NCBI GenBank assembly: GCA_013140605.1
Contig: JABFSL010000001.1
Span: 123,707-187,706 of the forward strand
Length of the DNA: 64,000 bases
DNA from: Anaerolineales bacterium
Lineage (GTDB): Bacteria > Chloroflexota > Anaerolineae > Anaerolineales > Villigracilaceae
Direction: 5' to 3'
In this document: positions 34,024-43,589 of the stretch, one piece after another
Position numbering within the stretch: the stretch's first letter is position 1
How the letters are laid out: each line of letters begins with the position of its first letter
Made by a program: the position numbers and the translations under genes
Notes under the pieces: generated by a model
The model's input: the letters and a program-made list of their open reading frames with translations, nothing else
Told to the model about the DNA's origin: nothing
The model's database searches: none

Positions 34024-34945
34024 CTTCAATTTCTCTCTTGATTTGGTATGTGTCAAAATCACGCGCCACAACCACGTTTGGGAAAACGGATTGCGCTTCG
34101 GCAATCACATCTTTTTCACGATAGCGGCGCGAAATATGCGTAAGGATCAGCTTCTTAACCCCGGCTTTTATGGCGAGTTCCGCGCCCATGCGTGCGGTGA
34201 GATGCGAGAACTGTTTCGCCATATCCGCTTCTTCATCCAGGTATGTGGACTCGATCACGAGGGCATCCGCATCTTTGCAGATATCGATCAGGTTATCTAT
34301 CCTGCCGGCGTCTCCCACAACCACGAATTTACTGCCCTTTTCCCACGGCCCCAGCACATCTTCAGATGTGACACGGCGGCCGTCAGCGAGTGTGATCTCT
34401 TTGCCGGCAACCAACTGTCCGCGTTCGGGACCGAACGGCACGCCGAGTTCATCCGCTTTTTGTGAAAGAAACGGCCTGCGCGCTTTTTCTTCAAAAACAT
34501 AACCAAAACAATCCGGGCCGCGGTGGGTGACAGGGAAAGCGGTCACGGTGAAATCATCCGCTTTAAAGATGACACCGGGTTTTATTTCTCTTAATTTCAA
34601 AGGCATGGGAGTTTGCTGGCCGCGCAGAACCACGTCATAGAGAAGCGTTTTTACACGCTCCAGTGTACTGCGTCCGCCGAAGATCTCGAATTCATCAATC
34701 GCTTCCCAGCGCATGAATGTGGATAGTAGTCCGCCCAGCCCAAGGATGTGGTCAAGATGACCATGCGTTAATAGCACGCGCGTCAGCCGTTTAAAGCCGA
34801 TGCCCGATTGCAGGATCTGTCTTTGTGTGCCTTCGCCGCAATCAATTAGAAAGCGATACTCGTTATGAGAAACGATCTGCCCCGAAAGCCCGCGCTTTGC
34901 AGATGGCGCGGAAGCGGATGTGCCAAGAAATAGGATTTCGAACAA
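34013..34945 (-). CDS. rnz: Ribonuclease Z
   Basis: 310 residues, normal length. Zinc-dependent endonuclease that trims tRNA 3' trailers, needed here because tRNA-Val carries no encoded CCA. Metallo-beta-lactamase motif LLTHGHLDHILGLGG with further ligands in FPVTHRG, VVVGDAG and LILTHISRRY; the flexible-arm region is FLSQKADELGVPFGPERGQL. Start is TTG with GTAAGGAC 6 nt upstream. First gene of the rnz-pfkA unit. Confidence 0.95.
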   Translation of the reverse strand: MFEILFLGTSASAPSAKRGLSGQIVSHNEYRFLIDCGEGTQRQILQSGIGFKRLTRVLLTHGHLDHILGLGGLLSTFMRWEAIDEFEIFGGRSTLERVKTLLYDVVLRGQQTPMPLKLREIKPGVIFKADDFTVTAFPVTHRGPDCFGYVFEEKARRPFLSQKADELGVPFGPERGQLVAGKEITLADGRRVTSEDVLGPWEKGSKFVVVGDAGRIDNLIDICKDADALVIESTYLDEEADMAKQFSHLTARMGAELAIKAGVKKLILTHISRRYREKDVIAEAQSVFPNVVVARDFDTYQIKREIEDAR

Positions 34946-35097
34946 TGTTAAGTCCTTACGATAATTAACAATTAGCCACAGAGAGCATAGAGAAGTTCTT
35001 TGAGTTTGTCTCTGGTTTTCTCTGTGAACTCTGCAGCAAGTTTTTTTGAGAAAATTTATAATAACGCAATTGTACCTTAAAGAAAACAGACCATTTG

Positions 35098-35106
35098 TGC
35101 TATAAT
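35098..35106 (+). promoter_or_regulatory. Extended -10 promoter upstream of ftsK
   Basis: TGCTATAAT with TTAAAG about 18 nt upstream. ~85 nt before the ftsK start. The rest of the gap 34946-35191 has an inverted CACAGAGA/TCTCTGTG pair and simple CCTAATTC repeats, no gene. Confidence 0.5.
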
Positions 35107-35191
35107 CTTTTTTGAAGTTAAGAGTTAAGTGGAAGTCAACAAGTTCAGAAAATAATGCCCAATTCCTAATCCCTAATTCCTAATTTAATTC

Positions 35192-37522
35192 ATGCCTCTT
35201 TTAAAACCCACCACCCCTCCCAAGAAAAACACAAAACCCGCAGGCAAAATCCTCCCATCCAAAAAAGGAGATGCGCCGCGAAGCGGTTCCGCCTCAAAGG
35301 GCAGGTCACACAAACCCCCGCCGCCTCCGCTGCCGGCGCTTTCCTGGTGGGAAAAACTTTCAGCGGAACGCAAACTCGATGTGGTCGGCATCATCCTCAC
35401 ATTTATCGGCGTTATTATTTTTCTGGGTTTGATCTCCGCCAACCGCTCTGTCTTCATCGGCGGCGCGATCTTGTTTCTTTCGCAAATTTTTGGCTGGGGC
35501 GCTTACATCCTCCCGCTTGGTTTGCTCATCTTTGGGCTTTGGCTCGTTCTCCGCAAAATAGAACGCATCCCGCCGCTTTCATTGGAACGCGCAGTTGGCA
35601 GTACCATTCTTTTCCTTTGGCTGCTCACCCTCCTGCATCTTATTACAACTCTCGGCAACGCAGATGTCGCCGAAGCTGTGGCGTTAACCGGCAAAGGCGG
35701 CGGCGCAGTAGGCGGCCTCTTCCAACGTGGACTCTCAGCCGGGCTTGGAGAGGGTGGAACTTATGTGGCACTGCTCGCCTGGCTCATTATCGGCATCGCA
35801 GTCACTTTGGATAAACCAGTACAGGATTTATTCTTCTGGCTCACACCGTTGAGGGATACATTGCGGAAGTGGCTGAACAAACCCATCGCGCCTCGCGCTT
35901 CGCGAAACCTCGAACCTGATCCTGTTCCAACAGAAGATTTCACCCCGATAGATTCTGCCGCCATGCCCGTGATGGAGCCGGTTACGGTAAACAGCATCCA
36001 ACCCACGCGCACCACCAGCGGACAGAACATCATCCACTGGAAACTTCCAGCCGTCAGCGATATTCTTGATTCAGGCAATGCGCCCGCCATCAATGAAGAT
36101 TTCATTCAACAACGCGCGCGATTAATTGAAGAGACACTTGCGTCCTTTGGCGCGCCGGCCCAGGTAGTTGCGATCAGCCGCGGGCCATCAATCACGCAGT
36201 TCGGAGTGGAGCCGCTATTTCTTGAGACCCGAGGCGGAGTCCGCACCAAGGTCCGCGTCAGCAAGATCGCATCCTTATCCGATGACCTTGCGCTCGCATT
36301 GGCTGCGCCGCGCATCCGCATTCAGGCGCCGGTGCCAGGCCATAGTTATGTGGGCATTGAAGTTCCAAACGAAGAGATGGCGATGGTGGCGCTACGCGAT
36401 ATTTTGGAAAGCGACATCTACAAACGCAATGCCAAGCCTTTGAATTTTGGTCTTGGCCGCGATGTGGCAGGACTTCCGATCATTGCCAGCCTTGAGAGTA
36501 TGCCGCATATGTTGATCGCGGGCACCACCGGTTCTGGAAAATCTGTGTGCGTGAATTCCATCCTGACTTGTTTTTTGTTGTTCAATACACCTGATGATCT
36601 GCGCATCGTTTTGGTTGACCCCAAGCGCGTGGAGTTGACCGGCTATAACGGCATTCCGCATTTACTTGGCCCCGTTGTCGTTGAAATGGACCGTGTCATC
36701 GGCGCATTGCAATGGATGACGCGCGAAATGGACAAGCGTTATCATCTGTTCGCACAGGCAGGCTCGCGCAATATCATTGACTACAATGCCAAGATGAAAT
36801 TGCAGGGACAAAAGAAGTTGCCGTACCTTGTCATCATCATCGATGAGCTGGCCGACTTGATGATGATCGCACCGGATGAAACTGAAAAAACGATTACACG
36901 CCTCGCGCAATTGGCGCGTGCCACCGGCATTCACATGATCCTCGCCACACAGCGCCCATCGGTGGATGTGGTGACGGGCCTTATCAAAGCGAACTTCCCC
37001 GCGCGTATTGCTTTCGCGGTTGCGTCCAATACCGACAGCCGCGTTATTCTTGATCAACCCGGCGCTGAAAGATTATTAGGCCGCGGCGACATGTTGTATC
37101 AAGCGCCGGATGCGCCATCCGCCGCGCGTTTGCAAGGTGTGTTCGTTTCAGATCATGAGATCCAAAATTTGGTTGAATACTGGAAGACTCAGGCTGGTGG
37201 AGCAAGTCCGTATGCGGTGGCTGGCACTCCCGCCGATTCTGTGCCAACCGGCGTTCTGCTTAAACAGACCCAATTATGGGATGAAGGCGCAAAGTCAGAT
37301 AATGATCCGCTCTTCGATGATGCCGTGGAAATTGTCCGCAAGGAAGGCAGGGCATCCGTTTCCATGCTGCAAAGAAGAATGCGCATCGGTTACACCCGCG
37401 CCTCCCGCATTGTGGATATGATGGAGGATAAAAAGATCGTCGGCCCTCCTGAAGGTGGTACGCAAATGCGGCCGGTACTGGATTATGGTCAGACCGCACC
37501 GCCAAAAGATGATGGCGCGTAG
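35192..37522 (+). CDS. ftsK: DNA translocase FtsK/SpoIIIE
   Basis: 776 residues. Hexameric pump that clears and sorts chromosome DNA at the division septum. A basic, Pro-rich N-terminus is followed by four TM segments (~65-205), a linker, the alpha/beta motor (Walker A GTTGSGKS ~442-449; Walker B LVIIIDELADLMM ~545-557) and a C-terminal gamma winged helix (VSMLQRRMRIGYTRASRIVDMMEDKKIVG in order) that reads polar motifs. The ATG has no good ribosome site. Convergent with nothing on the right; the next gene is 35 nt on. Confidence 0.96.
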   Translation: MPLLKPTTPPKKNTKPAGKILPSKKGDAPRSGSASKGRSHKPPPPPLPALSWWEKLSAERKLDVVGIILTFIGVIIFLGLISANRSVFIGGAILFLSQIFGWGAYILPLGLLIFGLWLVLRKIERIPPLSLERAVGSTILFLWLLTLLHLITTLGNADVAEAVALTGKGGGAVGGLFQRGLSAGLGEGGTYVALLAWLIIGIAVTLDKPVQDLFFWLTPLRDTLRKWLNKPIAPRASRNLEPDPVPTEDFTPIDSAAMPVMEPVTVNSIQPTRTTSGQNIIHWKLPAVSDILDSGNAPAINEDFIQQRARLIEETLASFGAPAQVVAISRGPSITQFGVEPLFLETRGGVRTKVRVSKIASLSDDLALALAAPRIRIQAPVPGHSYVGIEVPNEEMAMVALRDILESDIYKRNAKPLNFGLGRDVAGLPIIASLESMPHMLIAGTTGSGKSVCVNSILTCFLLFNTPDDLRIVLVDPKRVELTGYNGIPHLLGPVVVEMDRVIGALQWMTREMDKRYHLFAQAGSRNIIDYNAKMKLQGQKKLPYLVIIIDELADLMMIAPDETEKTITRLAQLARATGIHMILATQRPSVDVVTGLIKANFPARIAFAVASNTDSRVILDQPGAERLLGRGDMLYQAPDAPSAARLQGVFVSDHEIQNLVEYWKTQAGGASPYAVAGTPADSVPTGVLLKQTQLWDEGAKSDNDPLFDDAVEIVRKEGRASVSMLQRRMRIGYTRASRIVDMMEDKKIVGPPEGGTQMRPVLDYGQTAPPKDDGA

Positions 37523-37557
37523 TTTGACACAGTTAGGCGGTTAGTCGAGGAAAATTT

Positions 37558-38319
37558 ATGGATTACAGTCAAACCATTCAGGACACAATACACATACTCC
37601 GAACGACCAAACTTGTTTGGGTTTTTGGACTACTTTCGCTTCTCACGACAATTACATCCTCATTAGCACGATTTGTACCCGACAATCTGCTATTCGCTTT
37701 TATCTATATACTCGCAAGCTGGGCAATTTTATGTTTTTCTCTCGTCGGTGTAGGTGGCTTTATTTATGTAGTCTATCAAAAAATCTTGGGGCAAAATTTT
37801 ACTTTTTCTGATATTTGGTTTCATAGCAAAACTAATTTTTTTACTATCATCGGGTCATTATTTCCAGTAATTTTTCTAGCTTTCCTCACTTCAATTATTT
37901 TTGAAGAAGTACTACTTAACTCTTCGCTTCGCTGGTATATAACGTTTATAGGAAGTTGGTTTATAGGTGCGGTTGTTATTTTTAGCATATGTGCAATTAT
38001 GATTAATAATGTAAATGCTATGCCTGCTTTATGGACTGGATTTCTTATCGCGCTTAGAAATTTTTTTCATGTTTTGATAATTGCTTGCACAGCACTCTTA
38101 ATGCGGGCATTGTTTGCTAGTTTGACGATAGGAATTCTTCGGATTTTTGAATATTCCTCTACTCAAAAAATTATGGGCGTTTCCATTCAACCAACACTAC
38201 TCTGGGTATTATTCCGAATTCTAATGATTCCAATTTCAGTGTTCTTGACACTCGCGTACTTAAAATTTACCGAAAAGATTTCTTATCCTGCACTTTCAAA
38301 CCAGCAAAACGTAGCCTAA
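37558..38319 (+). CDS. AT-rich polytopic membrane protein
   Basis: 253 residues with about six TM segments, starting MDYSQTIQDTIHILRTTKLVWVFG. Similar unnamed membrane proteins with a WxFG motif after the first helix occur in many Chloroflexota; function unknown. GAGGAAAATTT precedes the ATG. Codon use is far richer in A and T than in ftsK upstream or the B12 protein downstream (runs such as aatttttttcatgtt), so recent acquisition or relaxed selection is possible. Confidence 0.75.
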   Translation: MDYSQTIQDTIHILRTTKLVWVFGLLSLLTTITSSLARFVPDNLLFAFIYILASWAILCFSLVGVGGFIYVVYQKILGQNFTFSDIWFHSKTNFFTIIGSLFPVIFLAFLTSIIFEEVLLNSSLRWYITFIGSWFIGAVVIFSICAIMINNVNAMPALWTGFLIALRNFFHVLIIACTALLMRALFASLTIGILRIFEYSSTQKIMGVSIQPTLLWVLFRILMIPISVFLTLAYLKFTEKISYPALSNQQNVA

Positions 38320-38342
38320 CTAAACGGGGTTATGATACATAG

Positions 38343-38348
38343 TATAAT
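38343..38348 (+). promoter_or_regulatory. -10 box upstream of B12-binding protein gene
   Basis: TATAAT 27 nt before ATG 38376; the -35 is weak. Confidence 0.4.
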
Positions 38349-38375
38349 TTCATTCACTATTCCCTCGGAGGAACA

Positions 38376-38774
38376 ATGACTGAAAAGAAAATCCGCGTGT
38401 TGGTTGCCAAGCCCGGCCTGGATGGGCATGACCGCGGCGCAAAAGTTGTTGCGCGCGCGTTACGCGATGCCGGCATGGAAGTGATCTATACCGGCCTGCG
38501 ACAAACCCCGGAAATGATCGCCGAAGCCGCGCTTCAGGAGGATGTGGATGTGGTGGGGCTTTCCATTCTTTCCGGCGCACACATGGCGCTAACTCCACGC
38601 GTGATGGAATTACTCAAAGCCAACGGACAATCGCATGTTAAGGTTTTTATTGGAGGCATTATTCCAGACGAAGATCTTCTTCGTCTAAAGGAAATGGGAG
38701 TCACCGGAGTCTTTGGTCCCGGCGCTTCCACCGAAGACATCATTCGCGATGTTCAAATGGCAGTTGCAGGATAG
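38376..38774 (+). CDS. Cobalamin-binding protein, methylmalonyl-CoA mutase small-subunit type
   Basis: 132 residues consisting only of a B12-binding Rossmann domain: [22 protein letters not shown] contains DGHDRG with the lower-axial His, then [10 protein letters not shown] and GGIIPDEDL, ending [10 protein letters not shown]. This is the C-terminal cobalamin module of methylmalonyl-CoA or isobutyryl-CoA mutase encoded separately. GGAGG precedes the ATG. MeaB follows after a stem-loop, supporting a CoA-mutase role; the catalytic large subunit is not in the window. Confidence 0.92.
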   Translation: MTEKKIRVLVAKPGLDGHDRGAKVVARALRDAGMEVIYTGLRQTPEMIAEAALQEDVDVVGLSILSGAHMALTPRVMELLKANGQSHVKVFIGGIIPDEDLLRLKEMGVTGVFGPGASTEDIIRDVQMAVAG

Positions 38775-38780
38775 CCAGCC

Positions 38781-38815
38781 AAAAAACACAGAGACTTATA
38801 TGCTCTGTGTTTTTG
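38781..38815 (+). terminator. Stem-loop between B12 protein and meaB
   Basis: AAAAACACAGAG, loop ACTTATATG, CTCTGTGTTTTT, then GTTGTT. Confidence 0.85.
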
Positions 38816-38840
38816 TTGTTATTTTAAAGATTACATTTCT

Positions 38841-39839
38841 ATGACGTATTCCCAGGCAATTCTTGGCGGTGATAGACTTGCATTAGCCCGCTTGCTCACG
38901 CAAGTGGAAAATGATGTACCGGAAAGCCGCACCGCATTGATCGAATTATTCCCACACACCGGCAAAGCGCATTTGATCGGTGTGACCGGCGCGCCGGGTA
39001 CCGGCAAATCATCGCTGGTGAATCAACTGGCATTGTATTATCGTAAAACCAAAGAGAAACGTGTTGCGATCATCGCAGTTGATCCTTCCAGTCCGTTCAC
39101 GGGCGGCGCGGTGCTGGGTGACCGTGTGCGCATGCGCGATCTTTCCGGTGATACCGGTGTGTTCATCCGCTCGATGGCAACACGCGGTTCGCTCGGCGGG
39201 CTGGCGCAGTCCACAGCAAACATGGCGCAAGTCTTCGATGCGGCCGGGTTTGACATCGTTATTATTGAAACAGTAGGCGCGGGCCAAAGCGAAGTGGATG
39301 TGGCGCGTCTCGCGCATACAACTCTTGTCGTTGAAGCGCCCGGACTTGGCGATGATATTCAAGCCATCAAAGCCGGCATTTTGGAAATTGCGGATATTCT
39401 GGTCATCAACAAATCAGACCGCCCCGGCGTGGAAAATACCGAGAAGGCATTGAAGTCCATGCTGGAGTTGGCGCATCCAACCGAACGAGTCTTTCAACAT
39501 CACGGTCAATCCATGCGGACGGCTGCTCCCAGGCAAGATTCATCTTCAGCGCCGATGTGGATTCCACCTATTCAAAGGACGGTCGCCACTGAAGGCAAAG
39601 GCATTGCTGAACTGGCGGAGTCCATTGCGCTGCATGTGGCATACTTAACTCAAAGCGGCGGATGGGGTCTTCGGGAACGCGCCAGGCTCGAGGTCGAGTT
39701 GGAAGCGTTGATCCGCGAAAAGCTGTTGAATCGTTTTCGGGAGGATGTCCCGCAAAAGAGGTATGACGAGATCCTTGAAAAAGTTATCCAAAGAAATATT
39801 TCACCGTGGGAAGCGGTGCGGATGTTGATCGATAAATAA
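38841..39839 (+). CDS. meaB: MeaB/ArgK G3E-family GTPase
   Basis: 332 residues. GTP-dependent chaperone that loads and protects the cobalamin cofactor of acyl-CoA mutases. P-loop GVTGAPGTGKSSL, switch and metal region VDPSSPFTGGAVLGDRVRM, ETVGAGQSEVDVA and NKSD guanine motif. C-terminal helical dimerisation region as expected. About 67 nt after the B12-binding protein and 42 nt before prs. Between the NKSD motif and the C-terminal domain there is a ~25-residue stretch (HHGQSMRTAAPRQDSSSAPM) less typical of the family. Confidence 0.93.
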   Translation: MTYSQAILGGDRLALARLLTQVENDVPESRTALIELFPHTGKAHLIGVTGAPGTGKSSLVNQLALYYRKTKEKRVAIIAVDPSSPFTGGAVLGDRVRMRDLSGDTGVFIRSMATRGSLGGLAQSTANMAQVFDAAGFDIVIIETVGAGQSEVDVARLAHTTLVVEAPGLGDDIQAIKAGILEIADILVINKSDRPGVENTEKALKSMLELAHPTERVFQHHGQSMRTAAPRQDSSSAPMWIPPIQRTVATEGKGIAELAESIALHVAYLTQSGGWGLRERARLEVELEALIREKLLNRFREDVPQKRYDEILEKVIQRNISPWEAVRMLIDK

Positions 39840-39881
39840 TATTTTGCTTTTGCATAAGCAGCATAAAAGAAGGAAAATTAA

Positions 39882-40871
39882 ATGCACCATGTTCATCACG
39901 ATTTGAAAGTATACGGAGGGATCAAACTTTTTGTAGGTACCGGCTCCCCGGAGCTTGGACAAAAAATTTCAGATTATCTCGGTCAACCTGTAAGCGAGCG
40001 TGAAGTGATCGAGTTCCCAAATGAAAATCTGTTTGTGAAATTGCAGGGAAGCGTACGCGGCCAGGATGTATACGTGATCCAAAGCACATCTTCTCCGGTG
40101 CATCGCAATTTGATGGAATTGCTGATCATGATCCAGACACTGCGTTTGGATTCTGCCGCCCGTATCACGGCAGTTGTGCCCTATCTATGCTATGGTCGTT
40201 CAGATAAAAAAGATCAGCCGCGCGTGCCCATCACCGCGCGTTTGATCGCGGATATGCTCGAAGTTGCCGGCGCGGACCGTTATATGACTCTCGATCCACA
40301 CGCGGGACAGGTACAGGGATTCTTCTCCATTCCCGGCGATGTGCTGACCGCATCCCATTTGCTGGTCGGGCATATCAACAAGAACCTTCGCGCAGAAATG
40401 CATGACCCCGTTGTGGTTTCCGTTGATCTTGGCTTTGCCAAAAAAGGCCGCAACTACGCCGCAGATATGGATATGCCGATTGCATTCATTGAAAAACGCC
40501 GCCACGGAAATGATGCGAACGCCGAAGCGCTGACCCTGATCGGTGATGTAAAAGACCGTGATGTGATCATTGTGGACGATGAAGTGGACACAGGCGGATC
40601 CATCGCCCAGGCTGTGAATGTTGTTAAACAAAATGGAGCGCGCAATATATATCTCGCATTTGTCCATGCCATACTTTCACATAATGGCGCAGAACGTCTG
40701 GCAGCTTTACCGATCAAACATATCATTACAACCGATTCCGCTCCGCTCTCGGCCGATAAAATGAAATTTCTGGAAGGCCGCCTGACCGTGCTTTCTGTCG
40801 CGCCGTTATTGGGCGAGGTGATCAAGCGCGCACATGAAGGCCGCTCGGTTGGAGAAATGTTCAATGAGTAG
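39882..40871 (+). CDS. prs: Ribose-phosphate diphosphokinase
   Basis: 329 residues. Makes PRPP from ribose 5-phosphate and ATP for nucleotide, His and Trp synthesis. Motifs: LFVGTGSPELGQKISDYLG, FPNENLFVKL, YLCYGRSDKKDQPRVPITARL, LDPHAGQVQGFF, and the PRPP loop VIIVDDEVDTGGSI. Cytosolic homo-oligomer. AAGGAAAATTAA precedes the ATG. The 3' end overlaps the next gene by 8 nt. The N-terminal MHHVHHDL is longer than usual by a few residues. Confidence 0.95.
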   Translation: MHHVHHDLKVYGGIKLFVGTGSPELGQKISDYLGQPVSEREVIEFPNENLFVKLQGSVRGQDVYVIQSTSSPVHRNLMELLIMIQTLRLDSAARITAVVPYLCYGRSDKKDQPRVPITARLIADMLEVAGADRYMTLDPHAGQVQGFFSIPGDVLTASHLLVGHINKNLRAEMHDPVVVSVDLGFAKKGRNYAADMDMPIAFIEKRRHGNDANAEALTLIGDVKDRDVIIVDDEVDTGGSIAQAVNVVKQNGARNIYLAFVHAILSHNGAERLAALPIKHIITTDSAPLSADKMKFLEGRLTVLSVAPLLGEVIKRAHEGRSVGEMFNE

Positions 40872-42072
40872 AACGGAATGGCAGCGACTTATGGGGGCAC
40901 AAATTTTTCGCTATTTACTGATTTTTCTAATCACATTGGTTGTAGCTTTTTCCATCGCCATAGTCTTTTACATAAAGCAGGGACAGGATGCGCGAGTATT
41001 CTGCTCTGCAGCGTATACTTCTGCTATTGGTAAAAATCCATATAATGTGAAGGATTTGGGACTCGATTTTTCCTGGAACTATCAACCTTATCTGCTTACT
41101 CTTTTTCAGGCCATATGTCCACCTCCTATTGATTTTCAAAATTTATATCCACTCTACTATACTCTTCTTTTGATTGGTGGTACTGCGGTTTGGGAGTTGA
41201 AATCGGACTGGCATCTGGGTTTTTTATTAGCATTCGGTGGTTTTTGGGGATTTGGCTGGACAATAATTACCGGCAATATTACAGCAATTGAATTCTTTCT
41301 GATTTCAATCGTTATTGCTCTGCTAAATAAACAGCACTGGTGGAAAGCTGGGTTAGTGTTAGCCGTTGTTGCGAGTTTCAAATTATTGACAATCGCTTAT
41401 TTAGGTTTACTCTTGTTCATTCCCAACGCACGTCCCCGCCGATTTCGCGTTCTCATCCTTTCTTTGTTTGTATTTATTCTAACCTTTGGCATCTCGTTAT
41501 TTCTATATCCACATCTCATGAGACCCTTCTTCGAGCAGATTCTTGGGCTTATTCCAAACCAACATAATGTGTGGATTGAAGATGGAAGTAAAAATAATCT
41601 ACCACTTGCCTTCTTGCTGACTAGTGCGCTGGCGCTCATCGGCGTTGATTTTCCGTTCCTATTATCTTCCATTGCCGTCGTTTTAATACTGATTCTATTT
41701 TCTTTCTGGCCTTATAGAATATTTAACCTGATAAATTTTGCAAAAGATCACTTCACTGAGTTCTTTTGTATTGGGTTATTGGGTATTACGTTAGCCCTGC
41801 CGCGTCTGAAACCATATTCGTTCTTGGCGGTAATACCGCCTCTTTTCTATTTGATTCGCCTCCAAAGCAAAGAACGTCAAAATCTTGTACTAGCCATTTC
41901 TGTTGTTTTTCCTATTATCTGTTTTTTCGTTCGACTGTTCCTAACAGGCGATAATGCCTATCTTACGCTTCTATTTACCTATTCGCCAACAATTTCCCTG
42001 CTTGTAATTTTTATAATGATATTTCATTTTGTTGCCAATCCCCAGCAGATCACACATGCCCGAACTACCTGA
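40864..42072 (+). CDS. GT87-like polytopic glycosyltransferase
   Basis: 402 residues with ~10 TM segments. The N-terminal pattern GQDARVFCSAAYTSAIGKNPYNV matches the GT87/DUF2029 family (D-x-x-V-F-x-S-A, G-x-NPY), polyprenol-phosphate-mannose-dependent mannosyltransferases acting on lipid-linked glycans at the outer face of the membrane. ATG 40864 overlaps the prs stop; GGAG is 10 nt upstream. The gene is clearly more AT-rich than its neighbours. It overlaps fpg by 17 nt. Confidence 0.8.
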   Translation: MSRTEWQRLMGAQIFRYLLIFLITLVVAFSIAIVFYIKQGQDARVFCSAAYTSAIGKNPYNVKDLGLDFSWNYQPYLLTLFQAICPPPIDFQNLYPLYYTLLLIGGTAVWELKSDWHLGFLLAFGGFWGFGWTIITGNITAIEFFLISIVIALLNKQHWWKAGLVLAVVASFKLLTIAYLGLLLFIPNARPRRFRVLILSLFVFILTFGISLFLYPHLMRPFFEQILGLIPNQHNVWIEDGSKNNLPLAFLLTSALALIGVDFPFLLSSIAVVLILILFSFWPYRIFNLINFAKDHFTEFFCIGLLGITLALPRLKPYSFLAVIPPLFYLIRLQSKERQNLVLAISVVFPIICFFVRLFLTGDNAYLTLLFTYSPTISLLVIFIMIFHFVANPQQITHARTT

Positions 42073-42859
42073 AGTTGAAACAATCGCACGTGCGTTGCAA
42101 CCAGACCTCATCGGAAAAACCATTCTTTCCGCCGAGGTCCGTTGGGCGCGTACGCTTGCCACGCCTTCATTGATCCAATTTAAAAAACAAATTGTCGGGC
42201 AAAAGATACTGGATGTCTCGCGCCGCGCAAAATATCTCATACTCAATCTGGAAGATTACAATCTCCTGATACATTTGCGCATGAGCGGGGATTTAATGAT
42301 AAGAGAAGGTAAAATTATTCCAGAAAAGCACGACCGCCTTTTGCTGAATCTTTCAGATCATCATTATCTGGCATTCAATGACACCCGCAAATTCGGCCGT
42401 GTCTGGCTGACGAGCCAACCAGAAGAAATCCTTGGTAAACTAGGCCCGGAACCATTTGGAAAAGTCTTTACAGCTCAGTGGCTCTTCGAAAATTTACACG
42501 CGCGCAAACGTTCCTTAAAACCGTTGCTGCTTGACCAAACCTTTATTGCCGGTCTTGGGAACATTTATACGGATGAGTGTTTACACATCGCCAATCTGCA
42601 TCCATTGGCATCATCGAACAACGTCACAAAAGAACAGGCCGCAGCATTGCACAAGGCAATCCGCGCCGTTTTAAAAGAAGGCATCCGCCGCAACGGCGCC
42701 AGCATAGACTGGGTGTATCGCGGCGGCGAGTTTCAAAATTATTTTCGCGTGTATGGCCGTGACGGACAACCCTGTTCTGTTTGCGGCACGACGATACAAA
42801 AGCTGACAGTTGGTCAACGCGGCACACACATTTGCCCAACCTGCCAGCCTATGAGGTAG
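42056..42859 (+). CDS. fpg: Formamidopyrimidine-DNA glycosylase
   Basis: 267 residues. Base-excision repair glycosylase/AP lyase for 8-oxoguanine and Fapy lesions. Start 42056 is fixed by the catalytic N-terminal Pro-Glu (MPELPEVETIAR). Catalytic Lys is in HLRMSGDLM region, helix-two-turn-helix is QTFIAGLGNIYTDECL and the zinc finger is CSVCGTTIQ...GTHICPTCQ. Follows the GT87 gene with overlap. Confidence 0.96.
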   Translation: MPELPEVETIARALQPDLIGKTILSAEVRWARTLATPSLIQFKKQIVGQKILDVSRRAKYLILNLEDYNLLIHLRMSGDLMIREGKIIPEKHDRLLLNLSDHHYLAFNDTRKFGRVWLTSQPEEILGKLGPEPFGKVFTAQWLFENLHARKRSLKPLLLDQTFIAGLGNIYTDECLHIANLHPLASSNNVTKEQAAALHKAIRAVLKEGIRRNGASIDWVYRGGEFQNYFRVYGRDGQPCSVCGTTIQKLTVGQRGTHICPTCQPMR

Positions 42860-42863
42860 CGTT

Positions 42864-43583
42864 ATGACCATAAATTTCACTCCAACCCCTGTTCTTTATA
42901 TATTCATCGGCTTGATCGTTGGAATATTGATCGGCTGGGCCATTGGCTTTTTCGATTCCAATGGCCGCGCGGATAAAAAAATAAAGATCGCTGAAGCAAA
43001 TGCAGAAACAAAGATCAGGGAGGCCGAGAAAAAGATCGCGCAAGCTGACGAACAAATTTCACTGGAATCCCGCCTATCTCCCAGCGTGAAAGATGACCCC
43101 GGTCTTTTGCGCCTCAAAAAAAATAACGGCCGCATCACAGTTGAAATGGACGGCGCACAGCTTCCTGAGGTGTTATCTGCGGACAGGAAAAAGCGTTTGA
43201 TCGAACTGATCTCAAACTTTCGTCCCTGGCTTGAAAGTGGCGGACAAAGTCAACAGGCCGCTGCCACGCCCGCCGCACCGATCAACGCTTTGCGTCCGTC
43301 CACACCCGCTTCTGTACAACCACAAGCCCAAAAGCCCGAAGAAAAAAATATTGCAACACTAAGCATCGTCAATCAAATTGACACTGTCCTGCAGACACGA
43401 TTAATGAAGACTCAATTTGCAAAGAGCGGCATCCGCTTGCAGGAATCGGCGCTGGGCGGCGTGGAAGTTTATGTGGGCCTGCAAAAATTCTCCACTGTGG
43501 ATGATGTTCCTGACGAGGCCATAAAATCCGAGATCCGCGCTGCGATTTCAGAGTGGGAAGAAAAATTCACGCCGGGTCTGTAA
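42864..43583 (+). CDS. Membrane-anchored coiled-coil protein of unknown function
   Basis: 239 residues. One N-terminal TM (~10-28, LYIFIGLIVGILIGWAIGFF), then a charged coiled coil (~35-65, KKIKIAEANAETKIREAEKK), a Pro/Ala/Gln-rich linker (~128-160) and a conserved C-terminal domain (~165-239, IVNQIDTVLQTRL...ISEWEEKF). The order suggests a scaffold at the inner membrane face. Starts 4 nt after fpg. No known name. Confidence 0.72.
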   Translation: MTINFTPTPVLYIFIGLIVGILIGWAIGFFDSNGRADKKIKIAEANAETKIREAEKKIAQADEQISLESRLSPSVKDDPGLLRLKKNNGRITVEMDGAQLPEVLSADRKKRLIELISNFRPWLESGGQSQQAAATPAAPINALRPSTPASVQPQAQKPEEKNIATLSIVNQIDTVLQTRLMKTQFAKSGIRLQESALGGVEVYVGLQKFSTVDDVPDEAIKSEIRAAISEWEEKFTPGL

Positions 43584-43589
43584 ACAAAA

